The notes under the pieces: generated by a model
Told to the model about the DNA's origin: nothing
Seen by the model: the letters and a program-made list of their open reading frames with translations, nothing else
Databases searched by the model: none
NCBI RefSeq assembly: GCF_024323335.1
Contig: NC_066581.1
Location: forward strand, 428,686,136 to 428,750,135
DNA length: 64,000 nt
Source of the DNA: Lathyrus oleraceus
Lineage: Eukaryota > Streptophyta > Magnoliopsida > Fabales > Fabaceae
Direction of reading: 5' to 3'
In this document: in pieces, positions 35,373-48,262 of the stretch
Layout of the letters: the number at the start of each line of letters is the position of its first letter
How positions within the stretch are numbered: the stretch's first letter is position 1
Translations under genes and position numbers: made by a program

Positions 35373-35609
35373 TTTTTAAAAATCTAACTTTATTTTCTTT
35401 ACTGAAATTGAATGCATTGCTAAGTTGTTCATCTGCACAACCTAAATAGCGTAAACATTAAACACATTGTTCACTTGGTTCGTCTATACAGACTTGACCA
35501 TGCATGTAGTGAAAAGAATCAACATGCAGTGACAAGAATGACAAGAACACACATGCGTCCATGGAATCTCTGAAACAAGAAATCTATGTGCCCTAATATT
35601 CCAAACAGG

Positions 35610-35830
35610 TGTCCATTCCATAGGCGCCATAAAACAACATGGGTGCCAAGAGGAAGGACGCCCCTTCCATTCATTTACACCTAGGCGCCAAAAAGAATGA
35701 TGCCTCTTCCTTGCATGTGACTAATCACATGCAGGCGCAAAGAGGAAGAACGCCTCTTTCTTGCATTTAACTAATCACATGCAGGCGCCAAGAAAAAGGG
35801 TATTCTTCACGTGCATGCACCTCTTCCTTA
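35610..35830. repeat. Right subterminal GGCGCC-rich region of the MULE
   Basis: Units of about 50 bp share CTAATCACATGCAGGCGC and AAGAGGAAG(A/G)ACGCC. The clearest tandem pair is at about 35707-35755 and 35756-35805. They mirror the left subterminal region and are likely transposase-binding or family-specific subterminal repeats. Confidence 0.6.
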
Positions 35831-36056
35831 AAAGGAGGTATAACATTAGAAAAAGAATAATAATATTAGCAAAATGAAATATCACTAATTCAATGGAAAA
35901 TTTATAAGGCCCAACTATCCTCCTTCTTCTTTCCTTCTTTTCTTATTAATTATCATCTCCATACCTTCTTTCTTCTGATTCGATTCTCGTAAACGAAAAC
36001 CTTTCTGAAGAAGTAGCACTGCGTTTTTTTCTTTAAAAAAAGGACTAAAAGAAAAA

Positions 36057-39000
36057 ATGGCTCACTCACTAATAAGAAATTCAATTAAATCTTTAAACCC
36101 TAAATTACTATCCACGCTATCAGCTCACCGGATCGCCCGCCATTTTGGCTCCGTGGCCGCCGCCGACGAGGAGCAATCGTCCTCCTTCACGTTCTCATCG
36201 GAGGGAGACAGCGTTCATTTGAGAGCACCGGCGGCGAGGAGGAAACAGTCTTCGTCGGTAACGATGCCGATGTCGTTCATGACGGGATCTATAGTCGGGA
36301 AACGATTCTACAAAGAAGTGAAAACGAGAGAAGCGGATGATGGTAATGGTTGGACAGTGATGCTTGATTATAGAACACTCAAGACACCTGCTAAGAGGCC
36401 TCTTAAGCTTCCTACTCTTGCTCTTGCTAAGGCCATTGCTGCTGAATGGGAATATCAAGTATGATTTTTGGTTTTCTTTCTGCTTTTTGTTGTAACGTGT
36501 AGTTATAGTTATTCCTTTATTTTGAATTGTGTTGATTTTGTGAAACTGATTTGGGTTGCGTGTCAATGGTAGATAGAGATTAAAATAGGTGAGATATAGA
36601 GACAAAGTTAAGGTAACTTCATCGCCTTAAAGTCACCCAAGCCTGATCCTCTTCATGGGAATGAATTAGGTAACTTTGTGGCGGGTTTTGATCCTTGGCT
36701 ATGCGGTTCGAGTAATATATGTTGAGAGAGGTGAAACCCTTAAATGAAATATATTGAAAGAATTCCATTACTTTGAAGGATTAGTGTTTATAGTTGCATG
36801 CCAGGATACCTTGGTTTGCCAGTAAAATGTTGCAAAATTCAGCACAAAAGCTGCTTTTTGTTAATTTCTGAACTTAATAGAAAAGTCAAGGTATTAAATT
36901 ACACTTGTGTTGCAGATCCTTAATATTGCACAAAATACAGCTACAGCAGATGCAGTTAGGGTCATGAAGGCATAAAAAACATTAACGTCTTGGCATCTTT
37001 GCAGTTATGGACCATTATTTTTACTAGTCTTGCCAAACTGAGGATTGTAAGCAACAAATTAGTTTTCATCCAAACATTCTAAAATAATGTTGTTAGATTG
37101 AAAATAATGTCTGGTAGCATGATAGTTTGTGCCAGCTTCCCCTTTGATATGGTTATCAAGATTGGTATCTTGCATAAGCCTGGAAGAGAATAGCAAGATT
37201 GTAAAATATAAAATTGTAGTTAAGATTGGAAGATCCTACCCAATTATTTTTGTATGATCAAGAGGGGTAGCAGGATCGTAAAACATAAGATCGCAACAAA
37301 AACTGTAATATCCTACTAAAATGAAAAAATAATACTATATTTTTACATGATATATTTTAGTAGGCAAGTCTTTTTGTGGGAAAGTAACTCTTTTTCATGT
37401 TCTTTAGACATGTATGATTGAGTTTTTATACTTTATTACTACCACATGAAACATTTGTTAGACATTAGAGACATATTTGGTAAATTACTAAGTTTATCTT
37501 AATTCAATTATTTCAAACGAACCCTACAAGTGAGAGGTTTATTCTCTAGACCCAAAATCTAAAACTTCATTTTAAAAGGCATGCATTCATCGCCGCCAAA
37601 CGGTAATTGTTGTGCCTCTGCATCTTGTTATCTTTTAATGGTGGTAGTCAGAAAATGGTCTATCATGGCTGAAATTGGCAAAGATTGCACAAAATCAATG
37701 ATTGTACAAATTTTCCACAATTTGGCTACAACACATGATTCTACTTAAGACCGGGATCGTTGGGGTGTGTGAGATAGTAAAATCTTAAGATTTTAAGATC
37801 GAGATCTTGACAACCTTGTTATGCTTATATGTCCTTAAACAGTCATTCAAAGTATTTAAATGGCCTTGATTTGAAGCTTCATATTCTGTTTAATATGGTT
37901 ATTGATGCTTGGGAGCATCATTTAGAGTTAAATGTGTAATCAATTTGATTTATTATTGTAGCAAATAGATGGCATAAGACCCTTCACAATGCCTCTTATG
38001 AGACTTGCTTGCACTGCTTTGGAAAGAGTTCCTGTGACAAGGCCAAAAATTCTTGAGCAATTGATGAAGAAATTTAATCAAGATTTAGTATTTTGCCGTG
38101 CTCCTGATGACAATGATTTGACAAGCGGAGTCCATGGTATGGTGTTAGTTACCGTGATATTTCTTTGTAAATGTCTGATATCAGTTAAGAACGTGATTTC
38201 CTGTTGTAAATATGCAGAGTATATTGAACTCGGAATGTTGGAGTCATCCTTAAAAATTTATTATAAAAAGCATATTTTTAGTGCTCTTTTTATTCTTTAA
38301 CCGATCAAATTTAGGCTAGCTAAACTGATTTGACAGTTTCAATGAATGCATTGAAAAGTGATATTGATGGTTTTGGAGACATAGACTTGACTGTGGCAAT
38401 GGCAACTATTTAAATTCTATAGCTCTACTCATGGTGCAGTTGTTATACAAGAAAGATAAATAACAATCACCTCTCTATAACTAATAGTGTCATGAACTTT
38501 TAAGTCATGTGAATTATGTGCTATATTGCAGGTATTGAGTTTTTATAGTTTATGCCTATGTCTGTGAAGAGGACTTACCATGAAGATTAATTATTATTTG
38601 TTGGTTGGATAAGTGGTGATGTTGTGATTATATTTTCGCAAGTTTTCTTCATGTTTACCTCATCTCCGGAAGATGTTATTAAGAGAATATTTTTGCTTTA
38701 CCTTCTTGGAGTGATAAATTTGCTTTTACTATAATGCTGTTGTTGACGAAAACTTTTTATGATAAGAGACATTTTAATGATTTTGAGAAAGATGTGGAAA
38801 TAATTTAATATGAAGTTATGTTCTTGCAGATCGCCAAGTTGAGAAAATAGATCCTCTGCTAGGCTGGTTGGAGTCAGAATTTGGTGTTAAGCCTGTTGTA
38901 TACTCCAGCTTTTATGGTGGAAAACAGGATGATGGTCTTGTGATTGCTGTAGAGAACCTACTAAAGAAAACAGATGATTGTGAATTGGCTGCAATTGATG

Positions 39001-39514
39001 CTATTGCAGCATCAGCACACTCATTAACTATTGCCATTGCAGTTGTTCAAGGGAAATTGCAAATTGAGGAAGCAATTGAACTCATTAGACTTGAAGAAGA
39101 TTTACAGGTACTTGCATGGCTATGTTCTAAAATCCATAACCTGATTCATATGCATTTGTCTTTGTATACATGTTGTGCTTGAATATTGAAGTACGGGACA
39201 TGAATGTAAATTATAGGACTCTAGGTTTGGGCCTAACCCAACAAGTAAGTGGAATAGGGAAGTTAGAGAAGAATTGTATGACGGGATGGGACGGGACAGC
39301 TTGTTAGAGTATCCGAGTGCATTTAACATCGTTTTTGTTAGGAACCTTTTGGGTTCCTATCAGGAAGCATGATCTGAGATGAAAATGTCTTCGTTCTCTT
39401 TTTCAGGTGGACAAGTGGGGCCTGGTTGAAGGTGGTCATGATATCGACGTAGCTGATCTTAGAGTACAGATTTCATCGCCGGTTGTATTTCTTGGTTTGT
39501 CAAGAAATTTATAG
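36057..39514 (+). CDS. ATP12: ATP12 chaperone, mitochondrial F1-ATPase assembly factor
   Basis: Four exons with GT/AG borders: 36057-36458, 37962-38136, 38830-39107 and 39407-39514 (introns in phase 0, 1 and 0). Together they give 963 nt and 320 residues, the usual plant length. ATP12 binds the free F1 alpha subunit in the mitochondrial matrix and helps assemble F1. Residues 1 to about 35 (MAHSLIRNSIKSLNPK...) form a basic, acid-free presequence. Family segments follow: GKRFYKEVKTREADDG and LDYRTLKTPAKRPL in exon 1, DGIRPFTMPLMRLACTALER in exon 2, DPLLGWLESEFG and AASAHSLTIAIAVVQGKL in exon 3, KWGLVEGGHDIDVADLRVQ with SPVVFLGLSRNL in exon 4. The frame is intact. A TATA-like ATTTATAAGG lies at about 35895, just inside or beside the MULE end. 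Intron 1 (1.5 kb) has no feature that I recognise. Confidence 0.95.
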
Positions 39515-40319
39515 TTTTAACCTTTGGTTTTGTTGTTAGTCATCCCAAGTTATCTCTATCAGGATGAGATGGTCCATGTCCTATCCATAACTTTCTTGTT
39601 TTGTAGGTTTTGTTATTGTTATTGGTTTTTATGGATGAGTTCTAAGTTATAACGAAATATATAAACAAGGCTTTATTGTAGCCTAATTTGAGGTTTTTAT
39701 GGATGAGTTCTAAGTTATGAAATTAGGTTCTTGCATAGACACTTCAATTAGTAGTTAAGTTGTATCTTAGGGTGTGTTTAACACGAATTTGTGTTGGACA
39801 CTTTGAATAATACAAAAATTTATTTTGTAATTGTTTTACTTCTATTTTTGAATTTTTCAAAAAACATTTTATGAGAAAAGTAGTAAATTGTTCATTAAAT
39901 TAAAATGAATAAATCAAATCAGTTTTGAAACAGAAAAATTCCATAAAAAACTCATGCTAGAAAATCAAGTTGAAAGTGTTTCTTAAAATTATTTCTAATT
40001 TTAAAATAGTTTAGCTTAAAACGTTTTCAGACAACTAAAGAAATATGATACAGATTTTCCATCGATTTGTATTTATACTAATGACACTTGTGATTTATAT
40101 CTCAACGCAACTTTTATTATTAGGCAGTCTTTTATTCAATCCTTCTAAAATGTAGGTGTCTTTTGGCATATTTTAGGAAGGTTTAAAATTCTAACTTATT
40201 ATTATTGCAACTACAATTTTGACTAGTTAGGCAGTGGACTCGGCATAGTTCTTTTGGTAACATGACTCTAGAAGGCATCTAGTAAATTACTTGATTTTTT
40301 AAACTAGTGGTTGGTTAAA
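39515..40319. other. Intergenic tract downstream of ATP12
   Basis: AT-rich sequence containing the ATP12 3' UTR. GATGAGTTCTAAGTTAT occurs twice (about 39634 and 39702), part of a short local duplication. No gene is seen. Confidence 0.6.
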
Positions 40320-40663
40320 AATTTAAATATTGTGTCCGCAGATTTGATGGATACGGATGGACGGTGGAGTTCTAATTTGATTTATAATCTTGTTGGAGAG
40401 ACAGAAACGAAAAAGTTTTTAAAATTCCCTTATTTGAAGTTGTTCGGACGGACAAAATAGTGCCGAAGTTTGTTGTGCATACTGTTATTGTGTAGAAGAG
40501 GCTATTGAAACAAGTCATCTTAGGATCCGTGAAAATCGACAACTCCTTTGGAAAACAAAAACCCATCCAAAGGTAAAAAAAATTCTTTAGCGTTTTTGTA
40601 GAAAGTGTGTGCCAATTAAAATGCGGTTGATAGATAAAGGTGTTTAATGCCCGGCCTATTGTG
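40320..40663 (+). pseudogene. LINE reverse-transcriptase-type ORF, C-terminal piece 1
   Basis: Decayed coding of a plant LINE C-terminal region: DLMDTDGRW (from about 40342), then LLWKTKTHPKVKKIL, stop, RFCRKCVPIKMRLIDKGV, stop, CPA (about 40549-40655). The pattern LWK...PKVK..LWR.CR...P...RL..KG..CP is the zinc-binding domain after the reverse transcriptase. The reading is cut by the copia element at 40664 and resumes at 51882 after the duplicated TTGTG. Confidence 0.75.
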
Positions 40664-42478
40664 TGTTAGACTATGGCACTGATCTAGAAGGGGGGATTGA
40701 ATAGATCCCAATTAAAAACTTGAGTCGGCGCTACCAATTTGAAAGAAAATTGGTTTTGAAAAGTTGTTTTAAATTGCGGAAACGGCCGAGGAAACTTTTA
40801 GTCTAAAACGAACCGTTATTGGAAAACCGGATATGCGATAAGCTAATGGATAATAGATGAATTGGAATACAAGTCACTACACTTATTTGCACAATCAATG
40901 AAATAATTCACTTACTAGCAAGCCTAGTTCCAATGATACAAAATACCAAATTAAACTGAATGTAAACTTAAGACAACTTTGGTTTAAGCAAATTTACAAA
41001 CACTTGGTGTGCATAAGCACCCCAAGTGATACTTGAGTTGAGTAAGTAGATCAATTTGTCCTAGTACAATGTATTATTGTACTTAGTATTCAAACAACAG
41101 TTTTAATCACTTACTCAACTTATATCAGCGTTTGGTAAAAATTGCTTAAACTAAAATCACTTAAATTTTAAGCTGAAAAACAGATTATGCAGAAAATTAA
41201 AGAAGGCGCAGATTTGATGAGGCAGTTCCCCCGCCGTCCTCGCTTCGGGGTACGTCTGCCCTCAATTCTAAAATTAGAATTGAGATGATTAATTAGATAT
41301 CACCTGTGAGATTTAATCGTTTTTACAAGGATTGCAAAGTATGTAAACAACAGAACTTCCAATGTGTTGAATGATACTTCTTATCCTTGCTCCTTGATTC
41401 AAGATGAATCAAGACCTTTGATCGTTGATGCTGGACCTCCGTTTCCTGCCACTCGTTGAGGAACCTTCCGTTCTTCAACCCCTTGGCCCGGCTGATCACG
41501 AACACGAACGAATCAAACCCGAATCCTTCACTACACAAACACCGAATCCGTTACTAAACTGATGAAGACGTTCTCTTATCAGTCACCTTCGCTCAGCTGA
41601 ATGTTAATGAAGCAATTCGTCCAAAAACCCCCAAACACAAACCGGTATTGGAGGATAAAATCCTAATGATTTTATTCAAGAAAGAACCTGCCAAGACTTC
41701 AACTCGAACCCGATTCTCCAATCGCAGCTACGAACCTTATCACCTTCAATCTATCACGAATCACATCAAAAGTTATTGTGTGCAGTTGATGTATTGTGAA
41801 CTGTTGAAGATGAAGATGATGAATCTTTGACACCTTTTTCACTCTTTCTTGTTTCCTTGAACACTTGAATACAAATTGACAAATGTTAGTTAATAGAAGT
41901 GTTTTGACTTCTATATATAGTACCAGACAAAATCAAACAGACATAACAATATTTCAAATATTTGAAATAACTCAGAAAACTGAGTTGGCGCGCGAACGGT
42001 CGACCATAGGTCGGCGTGCGCTGACCCGTGGGGCATGCGCCGACCCTTATGGTCAACTCAAACATTTCATGCGCTGACCCGTGGATAGCATCACTATGCC
42101 ATGCGCTGACGTGTGGTCGACTCAAGGGGTTTATGCACCGACCCGTGAGCTATGCGCCGACCCTATGGTCGACGCAAGCAGTTTTGCGCTGACCATCCTC
42201 CAGTTTGGGTTGAGCTTTGCGTTGACCCGTGAGCTTTGAGCTGACCCCTATGGTCGACTCAAAGCTTTCAAATCTGCAAAAAATTGTGATTTGTGATTTC
42301 CATGCATTTAGTCATGATCACACTTTGTCTACATGTTTTTAATGATTATAGTAGATTTAGAGGAACGTAGAAAAGGATATGGTGGGTAATGTGTTGCATT
42401 TGTTTGTAGACGTGCATGATGGTCTTTTGTCATCATCGAAACTTGATATCGTATGTTGTATGACACTTTGTCTTTACA
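40664..42478 (-). repeat. 3' LTR of the copia element (1815 bp)
   Basis: The minus strand starts TGTAAAGACAAAG and ends CATAGTCTAACA. TATA box ACTATATATAGAAG lies at about complement 41908-41921. U3 carries a run of short repeats (about 41985-42265) alternating GCGCTGACCCGTG, GCGCCGACCC and TATGGTCGACTCAAA. Confidence 0.95.
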
Positions 42479-42492
42479 TACTCCCCCTTTTT
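42479..42492 (-). promoter_or_regulatory. Polypurine tract of the copia element
   Basis: AAAAAGGGGGAGTA on the minus strand directly precedes the 3' LTR. It is the plus-strand cDNA primer, and its form is typical of SIRE/Maximus elements. Confidence 0.85.
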
Positions 42493-42913
42493 GATGATGA
42501 CAACCTGTATAAATCAACATGACAAACAGCATGCGGTATTGACACATTTTGCACACTCCCCCTTTATTTTGTAATCTAAGGCTATTTGCAGAAAGCGAAA
42601 GCGATTGTTAGTTGTGGACATTTTGTCAGACTGTTAGTTGTGGGCATTTTGTCAGCACTTTTCTCCCCCTTTGACAACATCAAAAAGAGAGACAGAGTGA
42701 TTATTCAAGATAACAACGAAAAAAAATTCACAGGTAGTAGCAGAGATATAGATACCAACGAAATAATATCACACTTATAACATTTCTTACTAATAGTCAT
42801 TAATTAAAAGGAGAAAATACATAAGGAAATTACGGTTGCATAAACATGCAAAACAGAGAAAAACAGGAATGCATTCAAAGACAACAAGCAACATGTAATA
42901 TGCAAATGAGGGT

Positions 42914-44419
42914 CTATTGTCTTAGGTTACGGTGGCCTGGATGGTAGCAGACGCCTGGGTTTCTGCTGGGGTCAGCCAGAGTTGATAGGTAATCAGAAAC
43001 TCCTTCCAGATGCCTGAGACTCCTGTCGACACACCGTTCCAAATCTGCATACCGTCCATTTAGGCTTGTGGAGAGGTTGTCGAGTCGCTCATTTTGGGTT
43101 TGAAGTTGACTGTTAATCTGAGCATATCGGTCGTCCTGGGCTTGCATGAAGGATTGTTGGGCAAGTTGCATGTCTCGCATCATGTCCAACAGCTCTGAAG
43201 AATCTGCTTGCTGTGGAGGGGACGGAGGAAATTCTTCCTCAACTTGGTGATACGGCTGGTACGATTCACGTTGAGTTGTCCAGCCCGTATGTTGCCAATC
43301 ACCCCAGTTACCCCAGCGTGGAACACCTTCTTCATTTGTATCCGGCTGCTGAACCCAAGCGGAGCCGGAGTAGTCATGAGTGCCAACGGGTGAAGGACTG
43401 TCATCTCCACCATTGTAAGCAGCATCGTGCCTTGCTTCTTCTTCTTCTTCTTCTTCATTTTCCACTTCATCGTCTTGTTCTTCGCTTTCATCACTGTCAA
43501 CCCTTGGAGGAACGTATCCTCTTCTAACAAACTTATATTTTCTCCGCTCCTTGCACCAAATATATCCCATCATAGACATGGTTTTTGTGCTGAACTCTTT
43601 GTCAGGTGAGATTGATGTGAACGGGAAAGACTGATGATTAACATTGGCGGCAGTAATGACTTCTTGAATGAATGATCCGTAGGCAAGAGCAGTCCCTCGT
43701 CCGGAATCACGTAGATTATACATTCTACTAGCAATGTAGTATGGCCAGTTGATTTTTATCTTATTTTTCAGAATGTAAATCAAATGAACCTCGGGCTGTT
43801 CGACTCTGGAGAGACCGCCCTTCTTCGGCCGCAGGATGCGTGAGACAACCCACTGAAGAATCCTTTCTCCGGCGTTCAGCTTGCCGGCAGTGACGGTTCG
43901 TGGGAACAAGTCACTTTGCACAAACTCAGCAGAATATGGCCGTGCCAGCATGTCATTTAATGCACTCTTAAACTCATAGCCATCTATGTGGTGAGAGTCA
44001 GTCACCTCAGGTAGAGAATTTCCAGCATCATCCACAGACATGTCAAAATACTTGTTCCAGAAATTTGATTTAATCGATACCTTTGTAGAGCCAACTCTGG
44101 AGGAAAGCTTGTGCCCGCGAAAGGTCTCATGCAGACCGGCGTAGAAGACTCGGACAAGGTCTTCACTGTATTTGGTGTTACACTCCAAGAAGTTTATGAA
44201 GCCTTGATGCTACAGCAAAGACAGGACTTCCGGTAGGTGCATGCGTTCGGCTTCAAGTTTGTAGAACGCATGTTGTTGCACAACTCCTCGTTTACCGATG
44301 TCTTTGTTGAAAATTTCGACACGAGCAGGTGGAACGAGTGATACAGCAGATACGGGAAGAGATGCACCGGATGATTCTCGGGGTCTTTTGCCGGAGGGTC
44401 TGCGTGATGAGGAAGCCAT
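42914..44419 (-). pseudogene. Env-like (putative plant transposon) protein, one stop
   Basis: The frame runs from MASSSRRPSGKRPRESSG (44419) to GHRNLRQ, stop, at 42914, 502 codons in all, with one in-frame TAG at 44212-44210. After it the sense continues with HQGFINFLECNTKYSEDLVR. The first two thirds match the plant transposon protein domain found as the env-like ORF of SIRE-type elements (VRVFYAGL, SRILRPKKGGLSRVEQPEVHL). A long acidic stretch (EEQDDEVENEEEEEEE) and a Gln-rich coiled-coil region (DMMRDMQLAQQSF) follow. No signal peptide or convincing membrane segment is seen. Its role in the element is unknown. Confidence 0.8.
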
Positions 44420-44704
44420 TTGAGAAGGTTTGAAACTAGGTGTTTGGATATAGAGAGAGGGTTTAATAAGGGTTTTGAGAGTGATTCTTCTAGAGAGAGG
44501 TTTTTCCCAATTTATAGTGGAAAGGTTAGGGTTTTGGGAAGATGGAAGAACAAAGGACACTAGCCAATAGGTAGATGCAAGTTACAGAGTAGTGGGTAGT
44601 TTGAAAGGTGATGGAATGTAAATGCACATTTAATGAATGTTTTTGAATGTGAATGCATGAAGGATGATTTAAAATTTTCTACAGAAACACAAAATTTTCG
44701 AGCG

Positions 44705-44813
44705 ATGCGTCGACCATACCCCTGTATTCGTCGACGCATACTGTTTGATTTTTAAAAAAATGCAAAAATTATTTAGTCATGCGTCGACCATAGCCCTGCT
44801 GCGGTCGACTCAT
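44705..44813. repeat. GTCGAC-based inverted repeats in the copia interior
   Basis: ATGCGTCGAC (44705-44714) pairs with GTCGACGCAT (44730-44739), and ATGCGTCGAC (44779-44788) pairs with GTCGACTCAT (44804-44813). The motif resembles the GTCGAC repeats in U3 of the same element. Confidence 0.6.
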
Positions 44814-45112
44814 ACAGTTTAAATTTCCATTTTTCCCTATTCAGCACATGCAATAACCAGTTTGATGCATAATTATCAGTTCATACAGCAATAAACAACC
44901 AAAAGGAGAGAGATATCAAATATATATATAAACAACATCATTATGAGATATAACTATTGTAGTCATGAGACTTTGCAGAGAGATAGAAAGAGAGGAACAC
45001 TATCACCTTAATGCCTGAGTGACTTAGTGAACTGTAGGCTTATGCTTACAACAACAAAGATTTGTCAGAAGTACAGAATTGAGGTTTTAAATGTAATAAG
45101 GTAAAAAGCAGA

Positions 45113-48100
45113 TTAGAGTGCCCGTTCTGAAATATCGAGAATGCCAAGTTCTCGGCGAATATGAAAGAAAGGTTCAGTGGCTAGCGGCTTTGTGAAAATG
45201 TCCGCTAGTTGATTTTCAGTATTTACGTGTTCAAACACGATGTCACCTTTCTCTACATGATCCCGAAGAAAGTGGTGTCGAATTTCGATATGTTTGGTGC
45301 GAGAATGTAGCACAGGATTCTTGGTCAGGTTAATAGCACTTGTGTTGTCACAAAAGATGGGAATACGTTCAAGTTTGAGGTTAAAATCCAATAGTTGTTG
45401 CTTAATCCAAAGGATTTGGGCACAACAACTACCGGCGGCAACGTATTCCGCTTCGGCGGTTGACAAAGCAACAAAAACCTGTTTCTTGCTATGCCAACTA
45501 ACCAAAGAGTTTGAAAATAGGTGACAAGTGCCACTGGTGCTCTTCCTATCCGATTTGCAACCGGCAAAGTCGGAATCGGAAAAACCTACCAAAGAACAAT
45601 CATTACCTTTGGAATACCATAGTCCATACTTCGAAGTACCGGATAGATATCGAAGTATCCGTTTAACGGCTTTTAAATGGGATTCCTTGGGACATGATTG
45701 ATATCTTGCACACATGCATATGCTAAACATAATATCGGGACGAGAAGCAGTAAGATAAAGGAGTGAACCAATCATACCTCTATACCGTTTTACATCTACT
45801 TCCTTACCGTCTTCATCTTTGTTCAAGTTGGTACACGTAGGCATGGGGGTGTCTATGGCCTTAGCTTTTGCCATGTCAAATCTCTTGATAAGGTCCAAAC
45901 AATATTTTGTCTGGCTCACGAAAGTTCCTTCTTTGAGCTGTTTGATTTGCAGACCGAGGAAGTATGTGAGCTCCCCCATCATACTCATCTCGAACTCGCC
46001 CTGCATAAGGTCAAAAAACTCTCTCACAAGATTCATGTTAGTAGACCCAAAAATGATATCATCTACATAAATTTGCACTAATATCAAGTGCTTTCCTTGA
46101 CGTTTAATGAAGAGGGTTGTGTCAACCTTTCCTCTTGAGTAACCTTGATCGAGTAGGAACTTGCTTAGTCTCTCATACCAAGCTCTAGGAGCTTGTTTGA
46201 GGCCATACAAAGCCCTTTTCAGTTTATAAACATGATCAGGATACTCATGGGATTCGAAACCCGGAGGTTGTGCGACATAAACTTCTTCATTTATGTGACC
46301 GTTAAGGAACGCGCTCTTGACATCCATTTGGAATAGCTTAAAGTCCTTTGCACAAGCGAAGGCAAGGAGAAGGCGTATAGCCTCGAGTCGGGCAACCGGC
46401 GCATAAGTTTCCTCATAGTCGATGCCTTCCTCTTGGTTATACCCTTGCGCGACTAAACGCGCCTTATTACGGGTTATTACCCCGTTTTCGTCCAGCTTGT
46501 TCCTAAACACCCATCGGGTGCCGATTACTCGATGATCTCGCGGAGGAGGGACAAGGTCCCAAACCTCATTTCTGGTGAACTGATTAAGTTCCTCCTGCAT
46601 TGATAAAAACCAGTGTTCATCGAGTAGGGCTTCTTTAGGGTTTTTAGGTTCCATCTGCGAAACGAAAGCGAAGTGATAACAGAAATTACTTAGCTTAGAT
46701 CGAGTTGTTACACCCTTTGAGATATCTCCGATAATATTGTCGATTGGATGGTCTTTGGAAGACTTCCAAGCTTGAGGAAGATCATCGTTTGAATGCGGAT
46801 GAACTACCTCGGTTTCCTCATGGTGTACATCTTTGTCCTCCTCAATTTTGACCATGTCGGGTTGATCAATCCCCGGCTCGCCACCTTTGAGTATGTCTTC
46901 GGTAGATGTACCTGCACCATGAAAAACACTACCCTTTCCGACATTTCTCGGATTGGATTCATCAAAAGTAACATGTACAGACTCTTCTACAGTAAGTAAT
47001 CGCTTGTTGTATATTCTATATGCTTTGCTAGATTGAGAGTATCCGAGGAAGATACCTTCGTCGGCCTTGGAATCGAATTTCCCTAAGTTTTCCTTTCCAT
47101 TGTTCAATACAAAACATTTGCAACCAAAGACATGTAAGTGAGAAACATTTGGCTTTCGCCCTTTTAAAAGTTCATACGGTGTTTTATTTAGAATGGGGCG
47201 TATAAGCACCCTATTCAAAACATATCAAGCCGTACTAATGGCGTCGGCCCAAAAATATTTCGGTAAGCCACTTTCGTTGATCATTGTTCTTCCCAATTCT
47301 TCCAAAATTCGATTTTTACGCTCCACAACCCCATTTTGTTGAGGGGTACGTGGAGCGGAGAAGTTATGATCAATACCATGGTTACCGCAATATTCTTCAA
47401 ATAAGTGATTTTCAAACTCACCTCCATGATCACTTCTAATTGCAACAATGTTTGTATTTAGTTTATTTTGGGAAAGCTTGGCAAATCGTTCAAAGGCGGC
47501 GAATGTGTCACTCTTACTTACTAAGAAAATAGTCCAACAAAATCGAGAAAAGTCGTCCACTATTACGAAACCGTAATAGTTTCCTCCTAGACTTTTAATC
47601 CTAGATGGCCCAAATAAATCCATATGGAGAAGCTCGAGAGGTCTCGTTGTTGAAACGATATTTTTGGATTTAAATGAGATCCTCGTTTGCTTCCCCTTTT
47701 GACAAGCATCACAAAGGTGATCCTTGGTGAACTTAATTTTGGGGAGACCTAGGACTAGATCTTTTGAGACTACTTTGTTGAGTAAGTCAAAGTTAACATG
47801 TGCTAAACGCCTATGCCATAACCATGAGTCTTCACTCATTGTTACGAGGCATTTGTCACTTGTTAACGATACTTCATTTAAGTCAAGCATATAGACATTG
47901 TTCACACAAAGACCATTAAACATACTCTTCTTATCATCATTATGTACAATTTTGCAACAATCTTTTGAAAACGATACATTGTATCCTTTGTCGCATAATT
48001 GACTGATGCTAAGTAGATTGTGTTTAAGACCTTCGACAAGCAACACATCAGAAATAGTAGTAGAGGAGGGATTACCTACACTACCTTTACCAAGTATTGC

Positions 48101-48262
48101 TCCACGGTTGTTATCACCATAAGTTACATATCCCTTCTTCTTAGCCACGAAGTCAATGAAGAGAGATATGTCTCCTGACATGTGCCTTGAGCATCCACTG
48201 TCGAGAACCCATCTTCTCTCAGTAGTCTCGAGGCATTGTACCTGTGATACGATAATTAACAA
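45113..48262 (-). pseudogene. Copia pol: protease, integrase, reverse transcriptase, RNase H
   Basis: One minus-strand frame with a single in-frame TGA (47227-47225). In order: protease active site WVLDSGCSRHMSG; pre-integrase finger WLWHRRLAHVN...CDACQKGKQ; integrase with LHMDLFGP, VIVDDFSRF, RSDHGGEFEN and TPQQNGVVERKNR; the stop, where the family has Cys before YVLNR; reverse transcriptase with KARLVAQGYNQ, FLNGHINEEVYV and the catalytic YVDDIIFG; then RNase H with STAEAEYVAA and the end segment NQLADIFTKPL. The domain order protease-integrase-RT-RNase H defines Ty1/copia. Apart from the stop the copy looks complete. It lies one frame away from gag. Confidence 0.9.

Larger units (their letters stand above)
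32180..35870 (-). mobile_element. Decayed Mutator-like element (MULE)
   Basis: A minus-strand MULE transposase (35372 to about 33010) lies between two subterminal regions rich in GGCGCC and GCATGC words (32250-32470 and 35610-35830). Weak terminal similarity exists between CTTTTAGAAGAGGATGCGCC (left) and the complement of the right end (CCTTTTAAGGAAGAGGTGC), but exact TIRs and a 9-bp target duplication are not clear. The ends given are approximate. The right end lies about 190 bp before the ATP12 start codon. Confidence 0.65.

Noticed and set aside
42914..44419. Functional envelope glycoprotein
   Set aside because: No signal peptide, fusion segment or membrane anchor is visible; the domain is the plant transposon protein type, and an in-frame stop is present.
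44210..44560. Start of the env-like ORF at 44560
   Set aside because: The upstream 47 residues lack the expected composition; MASSSRRPSGKRPR at 44419 is the better start.
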